From Pomphorhynchus laevis (taxonomy: Eukaryota; Acanthocephala; Palaeacanthocephala; Echinorhynchida; Pomphorhynchidae): DNA of 64,000 nt. Below are positions 30,845-41,333 of this stretch, in pieces; within the stretch, counting starts at the first letter, position 1; each line of letters begins with the position of its first letter. Both the position numbers and the translations under genes were made by a program. Under the pieces are notes generated by a model. That model worked only from the letters and a program-made list of their open reading frames with translations, was not told the origin of the DNA and ran no database searches. The DNA lies in contig WNNJ02000238.1 in assembly GCA_012934845.2 (NCBI GenBank), positions 62,001 through 126,000 on the forward strand. Direction: 5' to 3'.

Positions 30845-33130
30845 AAGGATTTATTTTAAAGTGGCAAATGCGTGCCAGCGCACGCTTGCATGACCACCAC
30901 AAAACAAGAGTGTGAATCAGGTGTCGAGAAGGTGTGAACGGAGGAGGTGTTTGAATGTGATAAAGGAGGGAGCGCGGCGGACGTCGAGAGGGAGTTGATT
31001 CCAGGCGAGTGAGGCGGCGACGAGGAAGGATCGGAGACCGTAGTTGTTGGAGTAATTAGGAACGTGGAGTAAGAGGGTATGACAGGAACAAAGCGATAGC
31101 GAGGTGGGGCGAGTATCGTCTAAGAAAGGAAGGTTGATGAACGATGGGGAGCCGACAGCGATGAGACGAAAAGTAACGAGAAGGCGGAGTTTGATGCGGA
31201 TGTGGATGGTGGGCCAGGAGAGTTGGGCAAAATATGTGGATGTGTGGTCGAAGCGACGGAGACGAAAGAGCACTCGAACGGCGGTGTTGATTATTCGTTG
31301 TAGGGGTAGGATGATGGATTTTGGAGAATTGGCGAAAAGGCTAAGGCAGTAATCGATTTTAGGGAAAAGAAGCGATGAAAGAAGATACATACAAGAACGG
31401 AAGTCGATAAGGGGGCGGATACGGCGGATGTCACGGAGAATTAAGTTAGATGAGCGGACCTTGTCACGGACGAAGGGTTTAAGGGAAAGGTGATCATCGA
31501 AATGGAAGCATAAGAAAGTGAGATTGTGGACTATAGGGATGATCGATGAGGCAAAAGATACAATGGGAGGAGATATGTTTGGTTTACGGGGAAGGATCCA
31601 CATTATTTTGGACTTTTCGGGGTTTAGAACGAGATGGAGATTGGAGAGACGTTTGTGGATAGAAGAAAGACAGTTGGAGGCAGAAATGCCGATATCGTGT
31701 ATGCGATGTGCGGGTGCATGAGCATAGATTAGAATGTCATCGGCGTATTGCATGACGTTAAAGGAGTAAGGTTTGATAAATGGAGAGAGATCGCCAAGCA
31801 AAAGAGAGAAAAGCAAGGGACCTAGGACTGAACCTTGTGGGACCCCGCAAAAAATAGGGATGGGAGGGGAGGATGATGAATTAGAACAGACGCGAAAGGA
31901 ACGGTCGGATAGATATGAGGCGAACCATGCTACGGAGGAGGAAGAAAAGCCGTAATCATAACGAAGGCGAGAAAGGAGGACGGAGTGGTCGACAATGTCG
32001 AATGCGGAGGAGAGGTCGAGGGAGATGAGAACACTATATAGAGCCTTGTCTCGAGAAATGAGTAAGTCGTTGTATACTTTTATGCATGCGATTTCTGTCG
32101 AGTGATTAGAGCGGAAAGCGGATTGGAAAGGAGGGTACAGATTGGATGAGAAGAGATAAGCGTTGATTTGTATTAAGATGAGGCGTTCTAAGAACTTTGA
32201 AAGAGTAGGGAGTAGGGAAATGGGGCGATAGCTAGAAGGAAGGGAGGGGTCGAGCGATAGTTTCTTAAGGAGGGGACGAACAATTACGGATTTCCAGTGT
32301 GAAGGGAAGATACGACTGCGGATGGACGAGTTAAACAAGGTTGTGAGAAATGGGGATATCGATGAGCATATAGATTTTAATATGTGAGTAGGCAGGGGAT
32401 CGGCAGGTGAGATTTTGTTGGGCAAGGACATGAGGACAGATGATACTTCTGTAGGTGAGACAGGGAGAAGATGAAAGAGTTCCGGAAGAATGAGAGTAGA
32501 CTGGGCAGAGTGGGATAGGATGGAGACTGGGGTGTGAGAGAGCAGCGTGGATACTTTAGTCTGGATAAATGACGAATAATCATTAACATTGACGTTGCAA
32601 GGCGTAGAGGAACGAGCCAGGATTGAGTTAAAAGTATGCCAGAGAGTCTTAGAGTTGAATGAAGTGATGATTTTATGCTGCCAGAAGGAGTTGCATTTGG
32701 TACGTAGTAGGTTGAGATGAGACTGGCGAAGAGCAAGATAGGAATCACGGAAAGACGGAGTGATCGAGCGGAAATCGCGTCTGAGAGAGCGGTGATAGAC
32801 TCGAAAAGCATGGCGGAGTCGACGCTTTGAGAGTAGACATTGGATGTCAAACCATGGGGCACGGTGCAAGCGACGGTGTGGGTGATACTTGAAGAGCAAG
32901 AGAATATCGAGAGTGGATGTAAGCTCAAAGTCGAAAAGAAAGGGGAGATCGTGAGGAGATGAATATTTTATTGTGGGTAATGATAGAGACGATTTGATTA
33001 AGGCAGAGCGGAGAAGGGAGAGGTCAAGATTTCTCCAAGGGCGACGTAGGATTGTAGGTGTGAGGAGGGTGTGGTTGCGAGGGAGATCAAGGGTGATAAG
33101 AAAGTGATCGGATAGACCAGGATCAGAAAT
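30845..33130 (-). mobile_element. L2-type LINE, 5' truncated, ORF2 open
   Basis: The 3' end carries the AGTGGCAAATGCGTGCC-type terminus shared with 17150-17392 and 26940. The 5' end is cut in the endonuclease domain at about 33120, next to three short direct copies of GACCAGGATCAG. The long uninterrupted frame indicates recent insertion. Confidence 0.8.
30917..33118 (-). CDS. LINE ORF2: endonuclease end, linker and reverse transcriptase (partial)
   Basis: Open without stops over about 730 codons. The ATG-independent frame begins in the endonuclease C-terminus (DPGLSDHFLI, the SDH motif), then the linker HRAPWFDIQCLLSKRRLR, then RT: YRPISLLPTLSKFLE, SLDLSSAFDIVDH (A), GVPQGSVLGPLLFS (B), QYADDILIY (C), and the C-terminal WNQLPLDVRRAPSFITFKHLLRSHLL typical of L2/CR1/Rex LINEs. 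The upstream endonuclease and any ORF1 are missing, so this copy cannot move by itself, but the protein is otherwise undamaged. Confidence 0.82.
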   Translation of the reverse strand, partial: GLSDHFLITLDLPRNHTLLTPTILRRPWRNLDLSLLRSALIKSSLSLPTIKYSSPHDLPFLFDFELTSTLDILLLFKYHPHRRLHRAPWFDIQCLLSKRRLRHAFRVYHRSLRRDFRSITPSFRDSYLALRQSHLNLLRTKCNSFWQHKIITSFNSKTLWHTFNSILARSSTPCNVNVNDYSSFIQTKVSTLLSHTPVSILSHSAQSTLILPELFHLLPVSPTEVSSVLMSLPNKISPADPLPTHILKSICSSISPFLTTLFNSSIRSRIFPSHWKSVIVRPLLKKLSLDPSLPSSYRPISLLPTLSKFLERLILIQINAYLFSSNLYPPFQSAFRSNHSTEIACIKVYNDLLISRDKALYSVLISLDLSSAFDIVDHSVLLSRLRYDYGFSSSSVAWFASYLSDRSFRVCSNSSSSPPIPIFCGVPQGSVLGPLLFSLLLGDLSPFIKPYSFNVMQYADDILIYAHAPAHRIHDIGISASNCLSSIHKRLSNLHLVLNPEKSKIMWILPRKPNISPPIVSFASSIIPIVHNLTFLCFHFDDHLSLKPFVRDKVRSSNLILRDIRRIRPLIDFRSCMYLLSSLLFPKIDYCLSLFANSPKSIILPLQRIINTAVRVLFRLRRFDHTSTYFAQLSWPTIHIRIKLRLLVTFRLIAVGSPSFINLPFLDDTRPTSLSLCSCHTLLLHVPNYSNNYGLRSFLVAASLAWNQLPLDVRRAPSFITFKHLLRSHLLDT

Positions 33131-33265
33131 GGACCAGGATCATAGATGGACATAGACCAGGATCAGAGATCGGTGATTTGTTGTCACTAACATAATGAAA
33201 AACATCATGGCTTAATTTTGGTTATGTATTGGTTATGACATATATATGACATATATACTTAATAT

Positions 33266-34552
33266 TGGTTATGACACCCTTTTTTACATACCTTACTACC
33301 AGTTCTTCAGCATCTTCGCTGATATTAATAATATCCTCCTTATCGAATTTTCCATAAGTATCAATGTTTAAATGTCGTTGCGCTTCATCAGTATAATCAT
33401 TTTCAGACCAAATAACGACTTTTTCCCTTTATCAGCTTGCTTTATTACGATCCCTTTTCTCTTACGAAGTCTTTGAAGTGCGTCGTGAAGGTGTTTGGGA
33501 ATATTGCTGAAATATCGATAGTTTGGATGTATTGGTGCGAATTCGTCAAATAACCGTTGCCCCATTTTGTTTGTAGCTTGCAATCTCGCTGCCTTTACTT
33601 TTTGATCGTTAAAGCAATTTATACAGGTTCGACGTATGTTGTCTAATAATAGGCATCGACCGAATTCTCTTGGCATGCTATTAAAGTTTAAACCTAAGGC
33701 TAACGCCATCATTTCGTCTTGAGTGAATTCCTCTTTCGTCATATTTACTACGAACTTCTCTGGGTTCAACACTAGATTGGATGTATTCTTGCTAGAATTT
33801 CGAAATCGCATAAATCGTCTGTTTGGATGGTGTGATATCTGTATCAGTTCTTCATGTGCTACGTGTTTACCAGTAAGTTTCGACAATTTACGACACTTCT
33901 TTGAGATAAGACGGGCAAATAAATGTTCATTGTCTTGTCCATTTGTTTCATTGTACAATCGGTCATAATAGTCACGTATCGCCCTAGTTAAATCAATGCC
34001 TGCACGATGCAGGATTCTCGAACATTTGAGCTCCAACTTATTCACTAGTGGTGTAGGTGCATTTACATTTTTAGTAACATGCAGTCGCTTTTTCAATTTC
34101 AAGCCGTTCGGTATAACATTATGGTTAATGCATCCTGAGAGAAATTGCATGTGTGCAAGTGATATTGTGCGTTGTAGACCTTGTGTCACCCGCAGGGTCT
34201 GTGAAGAGACTCGTTCATACATAGTTTGGTTGAGTTCAAGCTACGTGCCTGGATCCATAAGGATACGATTATATAATTAAATTAAGTGTAGAAAACAGGC
34301 AAATACACTTATAATTTATTTAAACGTTTCGTCCTTTATAGGGACTTCGTCAGTACATCTAGAAAACACAAAATCATAATCACAATGCAAAAAATGTAGA
34401 AAAAGCGAATTATTATTCGTTACGTGAGGTATTGGCACTTTAATGGAGGTGCAGCTGTAAGCCTGTAAGGAGCATCTGCCATTATTTGTGCTATCCATTT
34501 CATTTCCGCTCCTTTTCGATATTTGTCACAATTAAAATCCTTTTCAATTATT
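33266..34552 (-). mobile_element. Penelope-like element, 5' part (copy c)
   Basis: Minus strand: leader with hammerhead motif (34325-34353), short frame 34316-34498, then the N-terminal ORF 33368-34222 (284 codons, MYERVSSQTLRVTQG...KRKGIVIKQADKGK), the pre-RT region of PLE proteins ending at the VIKQADKG motif. It is the same, base for base apart from one seen difference near 34355, as 42883-44169. It ends abruptly at 33266, before the RT core. It lies 3' (minus sense) of the two RLE elements that split the PLE array. Confidence 0.85.
34325..34353 (-). ncRNA. PLE hammerhead motif, classical CUGANGA-stem II-GAAA order
   Basis: Minus strand CTGACGA, A, GTCC-loop-GGAC, GAAACG: the CUGANGA box, a 4-bp stem II with loop, and the GAAA box contiguous as in known PLE hammerheads. 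A clear stem I/III partner strand was not found beside it, so activity is uncertain. Repeated at 43942-43970. Confidence 0.55.
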
Positions 34553-34555
34553 ATT

Positions 34556-37500
34556 ATTATTTTTTTAAATAACAGTTTTTATTATAAAAATAAACAACAA
34601 ATACACATAATATCCTTAAATTTGTTTGCTTTTTGATCAGTCATTGATGTAAATCTTAGACGCTTGCCCATCTTTTACTATGTTTGATAATACTGTGCTT
34701 GTTCGTTTATTCTAAGCCTTATAGCACGTATACAAACCGATGCACTAACTGCAATGGCGACACTTATTTTTGATTTCAGCCTAGAAATACATTCGCTGTA
34801 TGCAAGCTTATTACGATCAGCAGATTTGGCTGCTATCCATTTTAGTATTTTATCTGTCTCAGGTCCAATACCACCTGACGTAGAAAATATAAGAGGAAAG
34901 AAAGTACCTCTTTCTATATCTGCAATTCGTTCACCGTACTTTGCATATTTCCGCTGTTGATGGTATATATGGCATTCGAGAGGAGTTTTGCAAGAGTATG
35001 TAGGTGCCAAAGAGCTGTAAATACATATGTCCAAAAAGGATCGCACCATATTTCCTCCGAAAATTCCTCTACAAGCTATATCAGACCGCGCTTGATCATC
35101 AGAGCAGGTTGTTGGCTTATTAAATACGTAGTTGTTTGGTATAGATCGTAAACATAACTCAATTTGCACGTCACAGCATACCCCTACAAGTTCCTTAGCT
35201 ACAATGTCTCTCACTAAGTTATGTCTGATAATAGTCATGGCACCAGTATGACATGACAATGCATGAGAAGTTGTAAAGTAAGAACCACAAGCACATTTTA
35301 GTGATGTTTCGCTTGCTTTTAGATTGTATCTTGCGCATATTGCGTCTTGGAACTCTTGTGAATTTAGCCTCGTATGTCTCATTCGGGTTGGTTTGGTACA
35401 TAGCCACGAAGATGCTCCCTTGTCCGAAGCAAACTTTATTGAATTTTGTAGATCTAATCTTAATTCCATGCGAATGGCTTCACTTTCTAATGATGCAATG
35501 ACCATCTTTTCTTGTTTAATCAACTTTGCTGCTTGATTTTGAGAGGTTATAAGCTGATCTCCCACTTCTTCTAGTAACAGTGGCATGCACATTTTTCGGG
35601 ATCGAACATATTCTTGTTTGGCAACCTCCATCAAGTTTAAAATCCCCAAACCACCGTATTTCGTCGGCATCATATAAATCCGTTCCAGCTCATTGTTTTC
35701 ATCGTTTTGACCTATAATCTTTGGAATCAATTTCTTTGTAATCAAGTCTTTCAACGGCTTAAACCAAATAGGTTTTGTTGGACATGTGCACATAAGGTAT
35801 GTCCACTTATGTTGCAGTGCACATCTTAAAACAAAGTATGCCACCTGGGCATCAATATCTGCAATTTCTGATAAATTTTCTACCATTTTAAGCCAGGTTG
35901 CAATCTTTGATTTTACAATATTTTCAATGAACTCGTCAGCCCCACAAGGCGATCCAAGTGCGACAATTCCTTGGAGGGTTATTTCTATTTTAGTGTTGTT
36001 AAACAAAATCTTCGTAGTTTCTCCATCGTTGGGATGAACCAATAATTTGCATTTTGTTTCGTTTATATGAAAACCATATTTTTCTCCTATCTGATTAAGT
36101 CTTTGCCAAACTTTATGTAATTGATCAACTGGCCCTACACAGCATGCGTCGTCGGCATACCATCTATGTACGACATTATTCGAACATTTTTGAAGTTCAT
36201 TGATTAACGGAATTGAAGCCGCTGCAAATGCCGCCATTGCGAGCGGATCACCTTGTGTAAAACCTTCTCTCGAATTTATTGCCTCGTCCTTAATACATAA
36301 TATTGGGGAATTTTGATAGCAGTTCGTAAGTGCAGTATATAAAGACGGGCATGTAAATTTAATGTTTTTCAACGCAAGCTGTCGGTTGACTAGATTAAAG
36401 GCATTCGTTGCGTCAATCTGAAGTATACCATAATCATCATTTTGTTCAAATAATTCCCTTATTGAGTGTACTGCAGCCTCAGCACCACAACGCTGACCAG
36501 CACATAATTGTACACTTCCAGCCACTTTCTGTAAATCAGTCGAAATTACGGTAAGGATAGTCTTTGAAATTATTCTACGGCTAACTTCACCTATGCCAAT
36601 TGGCCTAACTCCTGGATTTTTATCGAGCGGTATTAATCTACTTGCCATTAACGCTTCAGCATTCAGTGAACTGATCTTATTAGATGCTATTTTAATGGAT
36701 AATTCTGCTAACGCATTAGAAAGTCTCATTGACTCATCCCCATAATTATGTAAAATATCGTACCAATCTTTAGCATCCAAACCTGAAGGTCCACAACTTC
36801 CATGAGTTTTCTTTGATGCTTGCCTAATGTGATTATAATCAATTTCAAGAAATACGCTACTATGATGGTCTTGGCAGCCTAGTAATCGATGTTTAAGTAT
36901 AACTTCTGGATTTGCAGGTGCACCTTGAGGATGGAGAAGTAATAACTTATCTCTTGCCTTTATATCTAGTACAAAATCTTCAATGTCGTGCACTCCAGAC
37001 GTCACTCCATCCGCAGCAAGTAATCTCATCGCACTAGAAACCTTACCGCATAGTACTAATTTTATAAATTTTTTATACCATATATTGTTTTCACTCTGTT
37101 CAACTGTTCGACCTTTCAATCTTCTGTTAGCCATACGATGTTGCATTACACGGCATTCGTGCACAAGGCTAGTGAGATCATTATTCGCCCATAGGTTCAA
37201 TCTGCGCTCGAGAGTTTTTCTTATAATACTTATTTTTTTGATGTCTACTCTCTGTCTAAGTAATTGGCTAAATATTGTTGCAGTCATTAATGCACAATTT
37301 GAGTCATCACCCGAAGTTGCAGCATCAGCGTATAAATTCGCCATAATCGATACAAATTGTTTGCTAGCATTGCATCTTGATAGATGAAATATATTCGGAA
37401 CCCAGCTTATACATTCTTTAAATAATTTCATTATACTATCATTATCTTTAAAACTATCAGGTGTTGACGTGAAGGACTGATTGCATTTTGGTTCGACACA

Positions 37501-37900
37501 TTCCAAGGAATCAACCAAATTCAAAGATGTTCTTTCGAGTGGTTCAACATTACTTTTTTTGTTAGAACAATTATAAGCTGCACAGTTAAAACATGTACGT
37601 CCGGCTTTACGACACTTGCAATTTTTACATTTCGCCGCTTGCCCATTGCATGTACAACACTTTATTTCTTCCGAAGGTTTTCCACGTGGCATTTTCGACT
37701 GTATGGGTTCTTCTTCTTTAAGTTTTTTAGGCTTAGGTTTCTCTGGTTTAGGTTTTTTAGGTTCTTTTTTAGGTTCTTTTTTAGGTTTTTTAGGTGTTTT
37801 TAGGTTCTTCTGGAATCGTTTTTCTGGAATCGCTCTTCCGGAATCGCTCTTCTGGAATCGTTCTTCTAAAATCGTTCTTTGTGTATATTAATTGTATGTT
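34556..37900 (-). mobile_element. RLE-type retroelement 1, apparently full coding length
   Basis: Minus-strand element with intact ORF (34678-37692), a 3' UTR of about 115 bp and an A-rich tail (plus strand TTATTATTATTTTTTTAAATAAC at 34551-34573). Its 5' side faces the 5' side of a related element on the plus strand at 38230. The tail abuts the first bases of PLE copy c. Confidence 0.8.
34678..37692 (-). CDS. Retroelement polyprotein: CXC-like Cys domain, RT, restriction-like endonuclease
   Basis: 1004 codons, intact. Residues 11-45: KCCTCNGQAAKCKNCKCRK then CFNC, a Cys-rich CXC/TSO1-like module, likely DNA binding. About 360-560: RT with RPIGIGEVSRRI, QIDATNAFNLVNR (A), GFTQGDPLAMAAFA (B), RWYADDACCVG (C). 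About 800: CACGSYFTTSHALSC and IIRHNLVRD, the Cys/His knuckle. About 865-920: ARSDIACRG, SFLDICIY and KYAKYGERI, fitting a PD-(D/E)XK restriction-like endonuclease. This architecture is that of a single-ORF LINE with RLE; I do not assign a clade. The frame is also open upstream to about 37880 without ATG (see findings). Possibly active. Confidence 0.85.
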   Translation of the reverse strand: MPRGKPSEEIKCCTCNGQAAKCKNCKCRKAGRTCFNCAAYNCSNKKSNVEPLERTSLNLVDSLECVEPKCNQSFTSTPDSFKDNDSIMKLFKECISWVPNIFHLSRCNASKQFVSIMANLYADAATSGDDSNCALMTATIFSQLLRQRVDIKKISIIRKTLERRLNLWANNDLTSLVHECRVMQHRMANRRLKGRTVEQSENNIWYKKFIKLVLCGKVSSAMRLLAADGVTSGVHDIEDFVLDIKARDKLLLLHPQGAPANPEVILKHRLLGCQDHHSSVFLEIDYNHIRQASKKTHGSCGPSGLDAKDWYDILHNYGDESMRLSNALAELSIKIASNKISSLNAEALMASRLIPLDKNPGVRPIGIGEVSRRIISKTILTVISTDLQKVAGSVQLCAGQRCGAEAAVHSIRELFEQNDDYGILQIDATNAFNLVNRQLALKNIKFTCPSLYTALTNCYQNSPILCIKDEAINSREGFTQGDPLAMAAFAAASIPLINELQKCSNNVVHRWYADDACCVGPVDQLHKVWQRLNQIGEKYGFHINETKCKLLVHPNDGETTKILFNNTKIEITLQGIVALGSPCGADEFIENIVKSKIATWLKMVENLSEIADIDAQVAYFVLRCALQHKWTYLMCTCPTKPIWFKPLKDLITKKLIPKIIGQNDENNELERIYMMPTKYGGLGILNLMEVAKQEYVRSRKMCMPLLLEEVGDQLITSQNQAAKLIKQEKMVIASLESEAIRMELRLDLQNSIKFASDKGASSWLCTKPTRMRHTRLNSQEFQDAICARYNLKASETSLKCACGSYFTTSHALSCHTGAMTIIRHNLVRDIVAKELVGVCCDVQIELCLRSIPNNYVFNKPTTCSDDQARSDIACRGIFGGNMVRSFLDICIYSSLAPTYSCKTPLECHIYHQQRKYAKYGERIADIERGTFFPLIFSTSGGIGPETDKILKWIAAKSADRNKLAYSECISRLKSKISVAIAVSASVCIRAIRLRINEQAQYYQT

Positions 37901-38229
37901 TATAAGAAACTAATTTGCTAGAACAGTTATAAATTTTCTTGATAATATTTATAAAATTTCTTCATATTATTGTATTAATAATATTATTGTAATAAATAAA
38001 AAAATTTACCTTAAAAAAATTTTGGTTTCTAATAAACATACAGCTGCTTAATAAACTACTTACAATAAATAACATACATATACCCTTGACGACAACCATT
38101 ATTACATACAATTTTCCATCTTACAATCGACAACAAAAATCATCGACGACATCGACATTAAAAAAGTTTGCGAACTGAAGTAAATACATTTATTTATTTG
38201 GGCTAATAAATTAACTACTTACACTAATA
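37901..38229. other. Shared 5' region between two divergent RLE elements
   Basis: AT-rich, no gene. It contains ATTATTGTATTAATAATATTATTGTAAT (37965-37992 region), similar to the PLE end/junction sequence ATTATTGTATTATT at 41332. Any promoters for both elements should lie here or just inside the ORFs. Confidence 0.5.
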
Positions 38230-41200
38230 ATGCCTAAAGGACGTCCTGACAGTGTATTGAAATGCTGCAATTGCAATGGACAGGCTGCAAAATGCAAAAA
38301 CTGCAAATGTGTTAAGGCCGGTCGAAAATGCACAACATGTAGAGTGGGCGGATGTATCAATAAGACGAATATAAGTACATCGTCCGATGTATGTATTTTA
38401 ACTGGAATTCCGGAAAATAATATATACAGAAACGCTATAGAATCAGAATCTTCGCAAAGAAATGCATATCAAAATCATGCAAACAGAACAGTAATTACTG
38501 ATGCTACTCAGATTGTATCTGTGAATAATGGAATTTCTAATAACTTAGAAATTTGTAATATTGAGGGGATATATCAAGTGGTTATTCAATGGAAGCCAAA
38601 TATCATGGTGCTCCCTCGATGTTCTGCAAGTAATACTATAATTGATACTATCGCAAACTTCTATTTCGATGTTGCACGAAAAAATAATAATGAGAACTCT
38701 GTTCTCAAGTCTGCTACAGTTTTTTTACAATGCGTTCTCCAAAGAATTCCATCGAAAAAAGTTAACGTGATTCGAAAAACATTAGAGAACAGACTGGCTT
38801 TGTGGTCAACAAAAAAATATAAAGAGCTTTTTGACGAGGCCAATTACCTACAAGTAGCTTTTAGTGAACCTAGAAAAAATTCACATATGACGGATTGGAA
38901 AAAGAATTATGTTAGACTAATGTTATGAGGGAAAGTTGCTGCAAGTTCCGCGATTCTTGATAACAATGATTCGTCAGGTCCGCTAGGCCCTAATGTAAAA
39001 TCTACACCCTATCCCAGAAAATCTACATCCTGATTCTCTTCTGTCATCACCAATTCATGGAGCGATCACACATGACTCTGTACGCTTCACGCAAATTGAC
39101 GAAGACGCTATCATCAAAGCTTGTAAAAAGACTAACGGAAGTGCAGGACCGTCAGGATGTGATTCGAATCTATGGAAATTCATGCTCACAGGCTTCGGAA
39201 ATCATTCACGTAACCTTGCCAGGGCTTTGGCTGAATTCACAATTCGATTAACTACTGATAAAATTCCTCCTGGTGTTCTTGATGCGTTTACGACATGTAG
39301 GCTTGTCGCTATCCCTAAGAAATCTGGGGGCATAAGACCGATAGGAGTGTGTGAAGTTACGAGACGCATAGTATGTAAAGCCATACTTGAAGTGGTAAAA
39401 TTCGACTTGCAAGACGTGGCTGGAAAGAGTCAACTGGCAGCATCACAACGTGGCGGCATTGAGTTTGCTATTCATTCCATCAAATCCGCATTTATGTCGA
39501 ATAAACAACGCTGTGTTCTTGCCGTGGATGCTCCTAACGCATTTAACTCTTTAAATCGACAAGCTGCTATTCACAATATACAATACATTTGTCCTTCGTT
39601 GGCTTGTGTTCTTGCAAACACTTACAGAACTGACGCTCAACTAGTGCTTGGCGGTACAAGCATATTTTCTCGAGAGGGGTTCGCACAAGGGGACCCATTA
39701 GCTATGGCGGCTTTCTCCATGGCATCACTTCCGTTGATCAACAAAATTAAAAACAGTGTTCCCAGCATCACACAAGTTTGGTTTGCGGATGATGCAAACT
39801 TTGTCGGTACTATTGACGAGTTAAATATAGTATGGAATGTATTGAAAAGCGATGGACCTCAATACGGATATTTCGTTAACGCTAAGAAAACACAACTGCT
39901 TACTCATCCATCTGAAATGAAGCAAGCATGCCCATTGAAAGAAATTGGAATATCATCGGATGGTATTATGATACTTGGCATTTCTATAGACACTACCGAG
40001 TATGTAGATTCGGTTGCACTTGATAAATCTCAAAGTTGGACTCGTCTACTTGATCGTTTAGTAGAAATAGCCAAAGTTGATCCACATGTATCTTATATCG
40101 GTCTTACAAAATCAGTACAATGGAAATGGACTCACTTTTTCAGAAATACAACATTTGAATGTGGCATTTGTCAACGCTGTTGACCATACTAAAAGACAAG
40201 CTTTTACCATCTTTAACAAGTCGAACCTTGAATCATGATTGGTGGACAATATTGACCTCACCTCTTAAACTAGGAGGTCTAGGCGTATTAGACCCCATTT
40301 TCACATCCACACTGGAGTATGAAAACGCACAACTAATCTGTAATACTTATGATTCTGAATATACAGGAGAAACTCTGCGACAAGTACAAGCAGATGTTAT
40401 AAAAAGTATTTCTTGTCAACGAATTAATGTTTACAAGAACCGTTTAATTGATGTCAAACAAAGGGCTCAACAAGCAGTATTGAATGCAATTAACCATGCT
40501 ACTCAGAATTGCGCTTCATCATGGCTAAGTGCGCTTCCTCTAGCCGTTGATAACTTTCATCTCCATTCTTATGAATTTAGGGATGCCATATGTTCCAGAT
40601 ATGGATGGAATCCACCAGATCTAAACAAAAAAACATGTATATGCGGTACAACAAATGGCATTATTCACGCATTATCATGTAAACGCGGTGGTGTACCAAT
40701 AATCCGTCACAACGATATTCGGAACACGATCGCTTATGAATTATCAGAGATATGCCACGGCGTCGAAGTCGAACCAACTTTGCAAAAGATTCCAGACAGC
40801 TTAGAATTCATGAATAATACAATAACGAAAAATAACAATGCGCGCCTAGACATTTCATGTTATGGACTACAGAACAATCGATATGAGCGGACGTTTTTTG
40901 ACGTCAATGTTTTCTCAGTACATGCTCCGTCATATGCCAGCAGTTCGCCTCTCGCCGCCTTTGAATATAATGAAAATCGCAAAAACAGCAAATACAATGA
41001 AAGAATTGTCAGTGTGGAAGAAAGCAAGTTTATACCATTAATTTTTTGCATCATCAGGAGGAGTTGGACCGCGAGCTCTTAAGCTACTTAAGGACATTGG
41101 CTCGATATCATCGAGGTTAAAATCAGAAAAATATAGTGATGTATTGGTTCACCTTAAACGCAAGATTAGCTTCTCGATTGCACGTGCTTCTTCACTATGT

Positions 41201-41330
41201 CTGCGAATGCCGCGATCAAGTAGAAGACATCCAATCTTTCCTGACAATAAATCTCATTTATAGGCCCGTTTACGGGAACCTAATTTCTGTAAATTAACTT
41301 TTCTTTTTTAATAAATAATATTACAAAAAA
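38230..41330 (+). mobile_element. RLE-type retroelement 2, plus strand, broken ORF
   Basis: Related to but clearly distinct from element 1. N-terminal Cys module at 38256-38360 (LKCCNCNGQAAKCKNCKC), open to 38928; RT in 39182-40183 (GGIRPIGVCEVTRRI, AVDAPNAFNSLNR, GFAQGDPLAMAAFS, VWFADDANFVG); C-terminal part in 40159-41082 (KKTCICGTTNGIIHALSC, IIRHNDIRNTIA, ARLDISCYG, RTFFDVNVFS, KNSKYNERI) and a further frame to the stop at 41261. At least three frame breaks (near 38928, about 39180, about 40160-40180, about 41060). The 3' end is an A9 run at about 41325-41333, directly followed by the PLE end sequence. Confidence 0.8.
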
Positions 41331-41333
41331 AAA

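Noticed and set aside
31104-31955. Plus-strand frames opposite the L2-type ORF2
   Set aside because: Shadows of the long minus-strand RT frame; basic, low-complexity content from reversed coding.
33364-33400. TCATCAG (CTGATGA on the minus strand) as a further hammerhead box
   Set aside because: It lies in PLE coding sequence (YTDEAQRH) and has no GAAA partner with matching arms.
33723-34280. Plus-strand frames opposite the PLE N-terminal ORF (also 43340-43897)
   Set aside because: Mirror frames of a clear PLE coding region; identical only because the PLE is duplicated.
34556-41330. Head-to-head RLE pair as a palindromic or twin-primed copy of one element
   Set aside because: The two proteins differ throughout, so they are different subfamilies rather than inverted copies of one sequence.
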